Shown: positions 23,461 to 32,832, counted from the stretch's first letter. The stretch: 64,000 nt of DNA from Psychroflexus sp. ALD_RP9 (GCF_017311165.1 NZ_CP062973.1:1736001-1800000), one strand, 5' to 3'. A program made the numbers and translations. Notes: generated from the letters alone by a model not told the origin.

Positions 23461-24312
23461 ATATCTCAAAAACTTAACATAACACAAATCATAAAACGGC
23501 CTATCGAGACGAAAGCGTAAAATTGACAGTGAAATTAGCGTTTAATTTCAGACTGTTTGAATTCCATTTGTAAAATGGAATGAGTTTCTGAAATTTAGCC
23601 AATAAGTCTACAATTTAGCTTTTGTATCGTCAGTCTAGTCCCGATTCCCGATGCTTCGGGACGGGATTTGTTTCTCCCGAAACTTCGGGATTGGGCGATG
23701 CAAAAAAGAAAAGACATTCGTAAACTCTTAAAGTAAATTAATGAGCTACAAAACATCTCGACTCCGCTCGATGTTAAACATAGATTTTTAGTCTGTTGCT
23801 AGTGATTCGTGATTTGTTAAATTCACTAATACCAACCTCGCTGATTTTAAAAATTAAATAGGAAGGCATTCAGAAGATACTTAAGGTGTACTTAAAATCA
23901 TTAATACTGTTTTTCTTCAAGCCTTCAAATATGGCTTTTTAGTTTAAAATTTCCTGAAATTAGTCCTAAGGTATAGAGCTTGTTTCGTTTTCAAGGAAGA
24001 TGAAAGATTGAATTTATGTAGTCTGTAGTCTTTAATCTGAAGTTTACACTCTATCGAATAAGTTCTATTTAACAGCTACAAAGTACTATTTACGATTATC
24101 ATGTAATCTTAATTTTATAATTCAAAACTTTAAATCACCCACCACACACTACTCAAACCTATTGGAGTTAAAGCTGCTTGTATTGAGTGAAGACAACGAA
24201 GAGTCGGGAACGCATAGCATAATTCAAACTTCGAGTAGGATTACTTGTTAAATCGTTTTTAAAAGCGATTCAATCGCTTGGTTTAATCACTACTTTTATA
24301 AAAACTAAGTGT
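23461..24312. other. Gene-free intergenic stretch with REP-like palindromes
   Basis: No credible gene or RNA is seen here. A nested palindrome lies at 23544-23595: an outer stem AATTTCAGA/TCTGAAATT and an inner stem ATTCCATTT/AAATGGAAT. Small GC-richer palindromes follow at about 23645-23695 (TCCCGATGCTTCGGGA; CCCGAAACTTCGGG), and a CTCGACTCCGCTCGA repeat near 23758, all resembling dispersed intergenic repeats. A short GTGATTCGTGATTTG remnant of the heptamer family is at about 23802. From 23830 to 24312 I see AT-rich DNA with no recognisable signal. Confidence 0.6.
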
Positions 24313-25215
24313 ATGAATGTTTTAATTACAGGCGCTACAGGATTAGTCGGACAAGAATTGGTAAAACAGTTTCATGCAGATGGTGTCAAGGTGCATTACT
24401 TATCAACTTCACGAGATAAGCTAGAAAATCTTGAATTATATAAAGGTTTTTATTGGAATCCATCAACTGCTGAAATTGATGAAAAAGCATTCGAAGGTGT
24501 AACCCATCTTATTAATTTAGCAGGCGCTAGTGTAGCTAAACCGTGGACAAAAAGTCATAAACGCGCTATCATTAACAGTCGTATTGAAAGTCTTGACTTA
24601 CTTTATAATACCTTATCTAAACTTGATCATCAAGTAGAACACTTTATTTCAGCAAGTGCCATAGGTATTTACAAAAGCGATTTTAAAATTTTACACGATG
24701 AGTTCTCAGAGCAATTAGGTGATGACTTTTTGGCTGAAGTTGTAAAGAAATGGGAAGACAAAGCCGAGACTATTGAGCGATTAGGTATTGACGTTGCTTT
24801 GGTAAGAATAGGCATTGTATTATCTAAGTCAGGCGGTGCTTTAGAAAAAATAAAATTTCCTGTTGAAAACTTTTTCGGAGCACCCTTAGCTTCAGGTTTG
24901 CAATGGCAATCATGGATACACCTTAAAGATGTAGCTGCCATTTTTAAATACGTTGCTGAGCAAGGTTTGGTTGGTATTTATAATGCTGTTGCACCTAACC
25001 CAACGACAAATAAAAAAATGACCAAGCAAATTGCTAAATGTCTTAGTAAACCTTTGTTTTTGCCACATGTTCCTGCATTTATTTTAAAGTTAGCTTTAGG
25101 TGAACGTGCTACTTTAGTTTTATCAAGTCAGCGAGTTAGCGCTGAACGTATAATTTCAACTGGTTTTGAATTCAATTTCTCTAAACTTGAACCCGCCTTA
25201 AAAGATGTACTTTAG
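24313..25215 (+). CDS. NAD(P)-binding epimerase-like protein, TIGR01777 family
   Basis: An extended short-chain dehydrogenase-type protein of 300 aa, the usual length for the YfcH/TIGR01777 group. The N-terminal MNVLITGATGLVGQELVKQF contains the GxxGxxG dinucleotide loop. HLINLAGASVAKPWTKSHKR near residue 66, SRIESLDLLY near 92, HFISASAIGIYKS near 111 (the Tyr of the active site is replaced within the SAIGIY motif typical of this family) and RIGIVLSKSGGALEKI near 168 all fit. The C-terminal DUF1731-type segment includes PAFILKLALGERATLVLSSQ. The family's substrate is unknown. It stands alone after 1.1 kb of repeat-rich DNA. Confidence 0.88.
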   Translation: MNVLITGATGLVGQELVKQFHADGVKVHYLSTSRDKLENLELYKGFYWNPSTAEIDEKAFEGVTHLINLAGASVAKPWTKSHKRAIINSRIESLDLLYNTLSKLDHQVEHFISASAIGIYKSDFKILHDEFSEQLGDDFLAEVVKKWEDKAETIERLGIDVALVRIGIVLSKSGGALEKIKFPVENFFGAPLASGLQWQSWIHLKDVAAIFKYVAEQGLVGIYNAVAPNPTTNKKMTKQIAKCLSKPLFLPHVPAFILKLALGERATLVLSSQRVSAERIISTGFEFNFSKLEPALKDVL

Positions 25216-25390
25216 TAGTTTGAACTGCCAAAATTTAAGTATTCGTCGATTTCTGTTGTTAGCGATGTCTCGTTAAATTTGATAAGTTTTAAAATTAAAC
25301 CTATATTTATATTGTAAAATATGCTTTGGATATTAATTTTTTCAAATTAAATTCTTTCTACATGCTTTAAATATTGACTTTTTATTTTTA

Positions 25391-26065
25391 ATGAAAAAAA
25401 CTTTAATCATTTTAAGCCTCATATTCAGCGGATTTATGCAAGCACAATATTCTTATTTAGCCTTAGGCGATTCGTATACCATTGGCGAGTTAGTTGAATT
25501 AAAAAACTCTTGGCCACATCAATTGGTAAAAAAGCTTCAATCTGATCACTTAAAAGTTGAAACTCCAAAAATCATTGCAGTGACTGGTTGGCGAACCGAC
25601 GAACTCTTAAGTGCTATACAAAAGGAAAATCTTCAACCAAATTCATTTGATGTGGTTTCATTGTTGATTGGAGTTAATAATCAATATCAGGCCAAACCAT
25701 TTCAGCAATATGAAATGGAATTTAAGCAATTGCTTCAAAAGGCGATCGCTATTTCTAAGCATGATTCTCAAGGCGTGTTTGTGGTTGGTATCCCTGATTA
25801 CAGCTCTACTAAATTTGCCATAGATGCTGGTAAACCTCATATTAAATCAGACATAAAAGCCTATAATGCCTACGCAAAACAAGTTTGTGAGGTTTATAAT
25901 ATTCCCTTTTATGACATTTTAGAATTGGCACATGAGCTTAATAAATCGCCTAACATGTTAGCCAAAGATCAGTTGCATCCTAGCCAACTTCAATATACAA
26001 AATGGGTTAACTTTTTCTATCAAGATGTTTATAATTATTTGAAGAAATTACCTCAAGATGAATGA
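25391..26065 (+). CDS. SGNH/GDSL hydrolase, exported
   Basis: A 224-aa predicted periplasmic or secreted esterase-type hydrolase. A signal peptide (KKTLIILSLIFSGFMQAQ) precedes the block I motif YLALGDSYTIG with the nucleophilic Ser near residue 28. VVSLLIGVNNQY near residue 93 is the block III Gly/Asn region, and DQLHPSQLQYTKW near 196 carries the Asp-x-x-His of the catalytic pair. GDSYTIGE resembles lysophospholipase-like members. The gene overlaps the DUF2851 gene by 8 nt, so the two are translationally coupled. The substrate could be a lipid or a glycan ester. Confidence 0.85.
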   Translation: MKKTLIILSLIFSGFMQAQYSYLALGDSYTIGELVELKNSWPHQLVKKLQSDHLKVETPKIIAVTGWRTDELLSAIQKENLQPNSFDVVSLLIGVNNQYQAKPFQQYEMEFKQLLQKAIAISKHDSQGVFVVGIPDYSSTKFAIDAGKPHIKSDIKAYNAYAKQVCEVYNIPFYDILELAHELNKSPNMLAKDQLHPSQLQYTKWVNFFYQDVYNYLKKLPQDE

Positions 26066-27338
26066 AGACTTTATTCATTACCTCTGGCGATTTAAGAAAG
26101 TTCCAGTTTTAAATCTTCAGACTGTTAATGGCGAACCGGTTGAAGTTATTAGATTTGGTAATTACAACCAATCGCACTCAGGCCCAGATTTTAAAGAAGC
26201 TATAATTAAATTAGGCCGCCAAACTTGGGCTGGTCAAATAGAAATGCACATAAAATCATCAGATTGGTATGCGCATCAACACGAAACTGACCCAGCTTAT
26301 GATAATGTAATTTTACATGTGGTCTGGGAGCATGATGTTGATGTGTTTCAAAAAGACCAATCGGTTTTGCCGACGCTTCAATTAAAAGATGTAGTTTCTA
26401 AGGACCTAGTTAAAGCTTATAAAGACTTTATGCAGCGTCCTCAACAATTTATTCTTTGTGAGGCATCAGTTGGGCAACTCAATTCGCTTGGTATTCAATT
26501 TTGGTTAGAACGTTTATATATTGAGCGATTGTCAAGAAAATCACAACCCATTTTCACTTACATTCAACAAACAAAGCAGCACTGGGATCAAATTTGCTTT
26601 ATGCAACTAGCCAAAAGTTTTGGTTTAAAAGCCAATGCCGAAGTTTTTGAGGCTGTTGCACAATCAATAAACTTCAAACTTATTTTACAATATCAAACTC
26701 AGTTAGATTATTTAGAAGCAATTTTGTTAGGCCAAGCCAATTTATTAAATATTGAATGTGAAGACAACTATTATAAACACTTGCAACAACTTTATAAATT
26801 TTTAAAATCTAAACACGAACTTAAACCTGTAGGCTTTTCAGCAGAATTTTTTAGACTAAGACCAGCTAATTTTCCTAGTATACGTTTAGCTCAGTTAGCA
26901 AGTTTTTTACATCAAAACACAAGTTTAGCTCGCCTACTTTTAAAAGCTGAAAAACTAACAGATTTAAAACCAATTTTTGATATTAAGGTGTCAACTTACT
27001 GGAAAACGCATTATAATTTTGGAAAAGAAAACAAGCCAAGCGCAAAAAAACTCAGTGCTAATTTTGTTCAACTTTGTGTTATAAATGCTATCATTCCATT
27101 ACAGTTTGCTTATCATCAATTTAAAAGTACATTAGACTTTGAGACGCAGATTTTAGCTTTAGTACGTAGTTTAAAGCCTGAAAATAATAGTATTATTAAA
27201 AGGTTTAAAGCTATTGGTTTTGAAGATTACATTAGTAGCGCTTTAGAAACACAGGCATTATTGACGTTAAAAAATGACTATTGTAACCAGAAACGCTGTC
27301 TAAATTGTAATTTTGGAATTAAATTAATGCAACAATGA
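26058..27338 (+). CDS. DUF2851 family protein
   Basis: A 426-aa protein recognisable as DUF2851, a family largely confined to Bacteroidota. Seen in it: the N-terminal MNEDFIHYLWRFKKVPVLNL, RFGNYNQSHSGPDFKEAIIK near residue 32, GQIEMHIKSSDWYAHQH near 58 and VILHVVWEHDVDV near 82. The His, Asp and Glu residues of these motifs look like a nuclease-style metal site, an impression rather than an established function. The C-terminal tail NDYCNQKRCLNCNFG has a small Cys cluster near residue 410 that could bind metal. It overlaps the SGNH gene and the next gene (4 nt), forming a three-gene unit. Confidence 0.85.
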   Translation: MNEDFIHYLWRFKKVPVLNLQTVNGEPVEVIRFGNYNQSHSGPDFKEAIIKLGRQTWAGQIEMHIKSSDWYAHQHETDPAYDNVILHVVWEHDVDVFQKDQSVLPTLQLKDVVSKDLVKAYKDFMQRPQQFILCEASVGQLNSLGIQFWLERLYIERLSRKSQPIFTYIQQTKQHWDQICFMQLAKSFGLKANAEVFEAVAQSINFKLILQYQTQLDYLEAILLGQANLLNIECEDNYYKHLQQLYKFLKSKHELKPVGFSAEFFRLRPANFPSIRLAQLASFLHQNTSLARLLLKAEKLTDLKPIFDIKVSTYWKTHYNFGKENKPSAKKLSANFVQLCVINAIIPLQFAYHQFKSTLDFETQILALVRSLKPENNSIIKRFKAIGFEDYISSALETQALLTLKNDYCNQKRCLNCNFGIKLMQQ

Positions 27339-27562
27339 CTTTAGTTAAACAACTTCGATTTTTCTTTGAGCGTCATGGTTTTTACGTTAGTACACGTTTG
27401 GCCGACCGACTTGGTATGAAAGTAAAGTCGGTGCGTTTATTTTTTATTTATGCTTCATTTGCCACTTTTGGTGCTGGTTTTGTGATGTATTTAACCTTAG
27501 CTTTTTGGTTGAAATTGAAAGATTTAGTTTACACCAAGCGCACGTCAGTATTTGATTTGTAG
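27335..27562 (+). CDS. Small PspC-domain membrane protein
   Basis: A 75-aa protein with the PspC-like layout: a soluble lead (FFERHGFYVSTRLADRLGMK), VKSVRLFFIYASFATFGAGF near residue 29, and a hydrophobic segment continuing through VMYLTLAFWLKLKDL. PspC-type proteins sit in the inner membrane and take part in envelope-stress responses in some bacteria; a role here is only inferred. The start overlaps the DUF2851 stop by 4 nt (ATGA). About 180 nt of AT-rich DNA follow before the symporter gene. Confidence 0.7.
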   Translation: MTLVKQLRFFFERHGFYVSTRLADRLGMKVKSVRLFFIYASFATFGAGFVMYLTLAFWLKLKDLVYTKRTSVFDL

Positions 27563-27673
27563 ATTGCACTTAGATCGCTTATTTATGTTGATGATATAAA
27601 TAGCTTTGTTAAAAGCTAAATTAAAATTGAAGTTGTATCAACAAATTCTTAACACTAAGTTTATAAACTCCTA

Positions 27674-27709
27674 TTTTTTGTAGACTAATTCAAACATTTT
27701 TATATATTG
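27674..27709 (+). promoter_or_regulatory. Candidate promoter of the symporter gene
   Basis: TTTTTTG at 27674-27680 is followed after 20 nt by TATATATTG (27701-27709), close to the Bacteroidota -33/-7 arrangement. Because the -7 box covers the upstream TTG that could otherwise start the gene, it supports the ATG at 27740 as the start. Confidence 0.5.
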
Positions 27710-27739
27710 CGGTGTCTTTTTAATCAAAATGCAAACTCC

Positions 27740-29809
27740 ATGATTTATAGAAATTTATTGGTATTATTTAGCTTTTTGTTAGGTTTTGCCAATTATGCCC
27801 AAGAACTTAAGGTCACCCCTAAAGCTATTAACCCATCTGATGAAATAAATGATGGCCAAATTGAATTAAAAGTTACAGGTGGCGAAACGCCTTACAGTTA
27901 CAAATGGTCTAATCAAGAAACACCATTATCATCTAGTGTTTCGTCGGGTTTAGTTGAGGGAAATCCGTATACTATTATTGTTTCTGATGCATCAGGATTA
28001 TCTAAAACTGTAAGCGTTGAAATACCAGCAGAATCAATTACAGAACATTTCAACTCCACTTTTAAACCTATTGTAGATCAAATGGGCTCTGTTTTATTTT
28101 GGGATCCATTTGCAGCGATTGGTATTTATGACCCTGTTGTTTACGCCAACAAAAAAATCATGTTTGCTCCAGGTTGGAGTGCTGAGACCACTAATAAGTT
28201 TGTTTTAAAAAAATGGTTGGTCGAGAAAAATACACATGTTGATCAAGGCCAAGCCATTGCAGTAATTTCTCGTGGCGATTTAGGAGATGTCACTGTAAAA
28301 GCAGAAGCTTCAGGTAAAATAAAACATTTAGTTGATGAAGGCAGTTCAATTTTCAATCCAGAAAACCCTGAAGATGTGATTCAGCAAAATGCCCATAAAT
28401 TTGCTAGTATTGTATATGATGAACCTGTTGCTTTGCTACATCCTAATGGTGATCAACAAACTAAAGGAATACCTTTTATTGTGGTCTGGTTAATTTTAGG
28501 AGCAGCCTTTTTTACATTCAGAATGGGTTTTATTAATGTGAGAGGTTTTAAACATGCCTTACAATTAGCTAAAGGTAAATTTGATGACCCTAAAGCGCCA
28601 GGAAGAATTACCCATTTTCAAGCCTTGTCTACAGCTGTTTCGGCGACTGTAGGTTTAGGAAATATCGCAGGTGTAGCTGTGGCTATTTCATTAGGCGGAG
28701 CTGGAGCAACCTTTTGGATGATTTTAGCAGGTTTACTTGGGATGTCATCTAAATTTGTTGAATGTACTTTAGGTGTTAAGTACAGGTTTATCAATAAGGA
28801 AGGCCGAATTTTTGGTGGACCTATGAATTATCTGCGTTATGGTTTAGAGAAGAAAAACTTAAGTAAGCTAGGTAAATTTTTAGCAGGTTTATTTGCAATC
28901 CTAGCTATTGGAGCCTCTTTTGGTGGTGGTAATATGTTCCAAGCCAATCAGTCTTTTGCTATACTTTCAGAGCAAATTCCTTTTTTACAAGGTAATGGTT
29001 TTGCTTTTGGTGTCTTTTTAGCGGTATTGGTAGGTGTCGTTATTATTGGAGGTATTAATTCAATTGCTAATGTTACTGGAAAAGTTGTTCCAGTTATGGC
29101 AGCCGTATATGTTCTAGGTGCATTGGTTGTTATTGGTATAAATATTGGAAATATAGGGCCAGCATTTAGTGCTATTATCGATGGTGCATTTTCTCCAAGT
29201 GCCTTAAAAGGAGGATTTATAGGTGTTTTAATTGTTGGTTTTCAAAGAGCAGCATTCTCTAACGAAGCCGGTGTAGGTTCAGCAGCTATTGCTCACTCAG
29301 CTGCTAAAACTAATCATCCACCTTCTGAAGGTTTTGTGGCTTTGCTTGAACCTTTCATAGATACCGTTGTGGTTTGTACGCTCACCGCTTTAGTTTTAAT
29401 TTTTACGGGAATGCATGAGGTTGAAGGTGTTTCAGGTGTTGAATTAACAACCAATGCATTTGGTAGTGTTATTTCATGGTTTCCTTATGTGTTAGCCTTA
29501 GCCGTATTCTTATTTGCATTTTCAACGATGATTTCTTGGTCGTATTATGGTATGAGAGCTTGGTCTTATGTATTTGGTCGTGGTAAAAAGACAGAGTTAG
29601 CCTATAAAATTCTTTTCTTATTATTTGTAATTTTAGGTGCTTCTGTAAGTTTAGGCGCTGTGCTTGATTTTTCAGATATGATGATTTTAGCGATGTCTTT
29701 CCCTAATATTATTGGCCTATACATTTTATCTGGTGAGGTAAGAAAAGATTTAAGAAATTATGTAGCCGATTTAAAAGCAGGAAAACTGTTTAGCAGAGAG
29801 GCGAGATAA
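27740..29809 (+). CDS. Alanine/sodium symporter family (AGCS) protein with N-terminal extra domains
   Basis: Predicted sodium-coupled amino-acid importer of 689 aa, about 200 longer than a plain AGCS carrier. From the ATG at 27740 it has a signal peptide (YRNLLVLFSFLLGFANYAQ) and an Ig-like repeat resembling SprB repeats (about residues 22-95, GGETPYSYKWSNQET). A biotinyl/lipoyl-like beta domain follows (about 130-190, WLVEKNTHVDQGQAIAVISR) without the usual modified Lys motif. The AGCS body starts near residue 225 with MGFINVRGFKHALQLAKG, ALSTAVSATVGLGNIAGVAV near 290 and FQRAAFSNEAGVGSAAIAHS near 510, the family signatures. About ten membrane helices follow. The substrate is likely Ala or Gly. 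The extra domains should lie in the periplasm. Confidence 0.85.
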   Translation: MIYRNLLVLFSFLLGFANYAQELKVTPKAINPSDEINDGQIELKVTGGETPYSYKWSNQETPLSSSVSSGLVEGNPYTIIVSDASGLSKTVSVEIPAESITEHFNSTFKPIVDQMGSVLFWDPFAAIGIYDPVVYANKKIMFAPGWSAETTNKFVLKKWLVEKNTHVDQGQAIAVISRGDLGDVTVKAEASGKIKHLVDEGSSIFNPENPEDVIQQNAHKFASIVYDEPVALLHPNGDQQTKGIPFIVVWLILGAAFFTFRMGFINVRGFKHALQLAKGKFDDPKAPGRITHFQALSTAVSATVGLGNIAGVAVAISLGGAGATFWMILAGLLGMSSKFVECTLGVKYRFINKEGRIFGGPMNYLRYGLEKKNLSKLGKFLAGLFAILAIGASFGGGNMFQANQSFAILSEQIPFLQGNGFAFGVFLAVLVGVVIIGGINSIANVTGKVVPVMAAVYVLGALVVIGINIGNIGPAFSAIIDGAFSPSALKGGFIGVLIVGFQRAAFSNEAGVGSAAIAHSAAKTNHPPSEGFVALLEPFIDTVVVCTLTALVLIFTGMHEVEGVSGVELTTNAFGSVISWFPYVLALAVFLFAFSTMISWSYYGMRAWSYVFGRGKKTELAYKILFLLFVILGASVSLGAVLDFSDMMILAMSFPNIIGLYILSGEVRKDLRNYVADLKAGKLFSREAR

Positions 29810-29820
29810 AATATTTAATT

Positions 29821-30699
29821 ATGAAACCTCAAAAATCCCAATTGGTCTGGACAACATCTGATCGGATTGGGATTTTTGCGTTATTGATTATTATCGGCGG
29901 GTTAATTATAAGCGTATATTTTATAAAACAAAGCGAAACCACAGCTGATTTTAGAGTTGATGAAACCTCTCATCAAAATGTACTTCAAATTGTAGATTCG
30001 TTAAAAAATAAACAAAATCAGCAAAAATCTTTCAAAATATATCCGTTTAACCCTAATTTTATAACTGATTATAAGGCTTACACCCTAAACATGCCAACCA
30101 TAGCTTTTGATAAATTACAAGCTTATAGAAAAAAAGGGATGTGGATTAATTCAAAAGCTGAGTTTCAAAAAGTAACAGGTGTAAGTGAAGCTTGGATGAA
30201 AGCTTATGCAGGATATTTTAAATTTCCAGATTGGGTTGTTAAACAACAAAAACGAAAATTAAAGCAAAAGCTTGCGAAAAAGGAATTGAGTTATGATGAT
30301 AAAAAAGATTTAAACTTAGCAACTATCGATGATTTAACAAATATTAAAGGCGTTGGAGATTATTATGCTAAAAAAATTATTGAAAGACGTGAACGTTTAG
30401 ATGGCTTTAGAGGCGATGTTCAATTAAAAGACGTTTACGGATTAAGTTATGAAGTCGAAAACGAAATTATGAAATATTTTACCGTTAAAACTTCAACTGA
30501 TGCCGAATTAATAGATGTTAATAAAGCATCGATTATTCAACTCGAACAAATTCCATATTTTGATTATGAAATGGCTAGGAAGATTTTCAATTTTATAAGA
30601 TTAAGAGAAGGGATTTCAAATTTTGAAGAGCTAAATAAAATCAAAGGTTTTCCAACATATAAAATACCACAAATAAAATTATATTTAAATATACAGTAA
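29821..30699 (+). CDS. Helix-hairpin-helix protein, membrane-anchored (ComEA-like)
   Basis: A 292-aa protein with one membrane segment near residues 15-35 (IGIFALLIIIGGLIISVYFI) followed by three helix-hairpin-helix units: about residues 80-125, 160-215 (NLATIDDLTNIKGVGDYYAK) and 230-292 (DVNKASIIQLEQIPYFDYEM). Such HhH repeats bind the DNA backbone without sequence preference, so a role in DNA uptake or envelope-associated DNA binding is possible, as for ComEA. The domain is longer than classical ComEA. It lies 11 nt after the symporter gene and 3 nt before the acyl-CoA dehydrogenase gene. Confidence 0.75.
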   Translation: MKPQKSQLVWTTSDRIGIFALLIIIGGLIISVYFIKQSETTADFRVDETSHQNVLQIVDSLKNKQNQQKSFKIYPFNPNFITDYKAYTLNMPTIAFDKLQAYRKKGMWINSKAEFQKVTGVSEAWMKAYAGYFKFPDWVVKQQKRKLKQKLAKKELSYDDKKDLNLATIDDLTNIKGVGDYYAKKIIERRERLDGFRGDVQLKDVYGLSYEVENEIMKYFTVKTSTDAELIDVNKASIIQLEQIPYFDYEMARKIFNFIRLREGISNFEELNKIKGFPTYKIPQIKLYLNIQ

Positions 30700-30702
30700 T
30701 AT

Positions 30703-31869
30703 ATGAACACATTATACTTTACAGAAGAACACGAGTTATTTAGAGAAAGTTTGAGAGACTTTTTGCAAAAAGAAGTTGTACCACATCTTGGTAAATGGGA
30801 AGAAGAAGGGACAATCGAGCGTTTTATTTGGGAGAAATTTGGTGAAATGGGTTATTTTGGTGTTGCCTATCCAGAAAAATATGGCGGTATGGATTTAGAT
30901 TTGTTTTATACTGTTATACTTTTAGAAGAATTACAGCGTATTAATTCTGGTGGATTTGCAGCTGCTATTTGGGCACATGCTTATTTAGCTATGACACACT
31001 TAAATAAAGAAGGCAGCGAAGCGATTAAAGAAAAATACCTAGCTAAATCAATTTCAGGTGAAATGATAGGCTGTCTGTGTATTACAGAACCTTTTGGAGG
31101 GTCTGATGTTGCCGCAATGCGAACTACTGCTAAAGAAACCGAAGATGGTTTTGTGCTTAACGGTTCTAAAACATTTATTACTAATGGTGTTTATTCAGAT
31201 TACTTGGTTGTAGCTGCCAAAACAGCTCCAGAATTAGGTGGGAAAGGAATTAGTATTTTTGTTGTTGATCGTGATACTCCGGGAATAAATGCCACAAAAC
31301 TTAATAAATTAGGCTGGAGAGCTTCTGATACAGCAGAAATTTCGTTTGATAATGTAAAGATTCCCAAGTCTCATTTAATGGGTGAAAAAAATATGGGATT
31401 CCCATATATTATGCAGCATTTTGCCTTAGAGCGTCTTATCATGGGTGTAAACGCACATGCTAGGGCAGAGTATGCTATTGAATACACCTTACAATACATG
31501 AGTGAACGTGAAGCCTTTGGAAAATCAATCAATCAGTTTCAAGCTTTACGCCATCGTTTAGTGGAGCATGCAACTGAAGTAGAAGTTTGTAAAACATTTA
31601 ATTATACAACAATCAAGCGCTTAGATGCTGGCGAGTATGTTGTAAAAGAAGCTACAATGTCTAAATTAAAATCGACCAAAGTTGCTGATGAAGCTATTTA
31701 TGATTGTCTACAATTTTTAGGTGGTTATGGTTACATAGAAGAGTATCCACTTGCAAGAATGTTTAGAGACAGTAGGTTAGGACCAATCGGAGGCGGAACC
31801 TCAGAAATTTTAAAAGAAATTTTATCTAAGATGATCATTGATCAAAAAAATTACAAGCCAGCAACCTAA
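30703..31869 (+). CDS. Acyl-CoA dehydrogenase
   Basis: A flavoenzyme that makes the alpha-beta double bond in acyl-CoA. At 388 aa it has the usual three-domain layout: N-terminal helices, a central beta domain with CLCITEPFGGSDVAAMRTTA near residue 125 and KTFITNGVYSDYLVVAAK near 158 (FAD and substrate loops), and C-terminal helices with QYMSEREAFGKSINQFQALR near 265 and LGGYGYIEEYPLARMFRDSR near 340. The terminal GGGTSEILKEIL lacks a Glu at the medium-chain catalytic position. A Glu in FALERLIMGV near residue 246 fits the position used by isovaleryl- and long-chain types. The acyl chain is unknown. A terminator follows. Confidence 0.92.
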   Translation: MNTLYFTEEHELFRESLRDFLQKEVVPHLGKWEEEGTIERFIWEKFGEMGYFGVAYPEKYGGMDLDLFYTVILLEELQRINSGGFAAAIWAHAYLAMTHLNKEGSEAIKEKYLAKSISGEMIGCLCITEPFGGSDVAAMRTTAKETEDGFVLNGSKTFITNGVYSDYLVVAAKTAPELGGKGISIFVVDRDTPGINATKLNKLGWRASDTAEISFDNVKIPKSHLMGEKNMGFPYIMQHFALERLIMGVNAHARAEYAIEYTLQYMSEREAFGKSINQFQALRHRLVEHATEVEVCKTFNYTTIKRLDAGEYVVKEATMSKLKSTKVADEAIYDCLQFLGGYGYIEEYPLARMFRDSRLGPIGGGTSEILKEILSKMIIDQKNYKPAT

Positions 31870-31895
31870 ATAGGCTTTAAAAGACAGTATAAGAT

Positions 31896-31928
31896 AACAT
31901 CCAATAGTTTTCTGTTGGATGTTTTTTA
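31896..31928 (+). terminator. Intrinsic terminator after acyl-CoA dehydrogenase
   Basis: AACATCCAA and TTGGATGTT form a 9-bp stem around a 10-nt loop, followed by a T-rich tract. It lies 27 nt after the stop and separates the operon from the recombinase gene. Confidence 0.88.
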
Positions 31929-31947
31929 TTACCTTTATATTTTAAGT

Positions 31948-32832
31948 ATGCTGAATAAATTTTTTGAATATCTTGAGTTTGAAAAGAAATATGCAAAGCA
32001 CACATTGGTTGCCTATCAATCAGATTTAAGGGCTTTCACAGAATTTTTAAAAACTGAGTTTGATACAGATCAATTAACCTCTGTTAGTTATCCACTTATT
32101 CGTTCATGGATTATTCATTTATCTGAACTTAACTACTCAACCTCATCTATTAATCGAAAACTTACAGCAGTAAAAGCCTATTATAATTTCCTGTTGAAAT
32201 TAGGAGAGATAACAGTGAACCCTATGCAGAAGCATAAGGCCTTAAAACAGGCTAAAAAACAACAGTTAGCTTTCAGTAAAACTGAAGTTTCTGAAGTAAT
32301 GAAAGTTTTTGATACTTCAACTTTTTCAGGAACACGCGACCAATTAGTTGTTGACATTTTATACCAAACGGGAATACGGCGTCAAGAACTTTTAAATTTA
32401 GACAGATCATCAATAGACTTCAATTCAGGTCAATTAAAAATATTAGGAAAACGTAATAAAGAGCGCTATATACCAATTAAGCCAAGTCTTACTAATTTGA
32501 TTAATGATTATATGCAGCTTTTAAAAGATGAATCAGTAAAAAGTAATAAATTAATATTGACTAATACCTATCAAGCCGCTTATCCTAATCTTATTTACCG
32601 TATCGTTCAAACTTATTTTAAACGCGTATCAGCAAAGCAAAAATGTAGTCCACATATAATTCGTCATTCTTTTGCTACACATTTATTAGAAAACGGTGCC
32701 GATTTAATAGCGATTAAAGAGTTGATGGGGCATAGTAGTTTGGCCTCAACACAGCATTATACAAAGACAAATATGTCGCGTTTAAAAACAATAATTAATA
32801 CCAAGCATCCAAGGTCAAAAAAGGATAAATAA
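31948..32832 (+). CDS. Site-specific tyrosine recombinase (XerC/XerD-like)
   Basis: A 294-aa integrase-family recombinase. The ATG at 31948 (MLNKFFEYLEFEKKYAKHT) is preferred over an earlier TTG that would place translated sequence inside the upstream terminator. The N-terminal SAM-like core-binding domain covers about residues 1-85. The catalytic residues are all visible: Arg in TGIRRQELLNL near 145, Lys in LGKRNKERYIP, His and Arg in HIIRHSFATHLL near 240, His in LMGHSSLASTQHYTK near 262 and Tyr near 272. Its length and position next to the tRNA-tuf block fit the chromosomal Xer protein of this group, which resolves chromosome dimers at dif, rather than a phage integrase. Confidence 0.9.
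   Translation: MLNKFFEYLEFEKKYAKHTLVAYQSDLRAFTEFLKTEFDTDQLTSVSYPLIRSWIIHLSELNYSTSSINRKLTAVKAYYNFLLKLGEITVNPMQKHKALKQAKKQQLAFSKTEVSEVMKVFDTSTFSGTRDQLVVDILYQTGIRRQELLNLDRSSIDFNSGQLKILGKRNKERYIPIKPSLTNLINDYMQLLKDESVKSNKLILTNTYQAAYPNLIYRIVQTYFKRVSAKQKCSPHIIRHSFATHLLENGADLIAIKELMGHSSLASTQHYTKTNMSRLKTIINTKHPRSKKDK

Noticed and set aside
20261-24312. Composite transposon made by the inverted arms
   Set aside because: No transposase or insertion sequence is present in either arm and the enclosed genes are housekeeping genes; only the inverted repeat itself is supported.
27707-27709. TTG at 27707 as start of the AGCS symporter
   Set aside because: It lies in the -7 box, and the ATG at 27740 begins a proper signal peptide.
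31915-31917. TTG at 31915 as start of the Xer recombinase
   Set aside because: It lies in the descending arm of the upstream terminator; the ATG at 31948 fits the family length.
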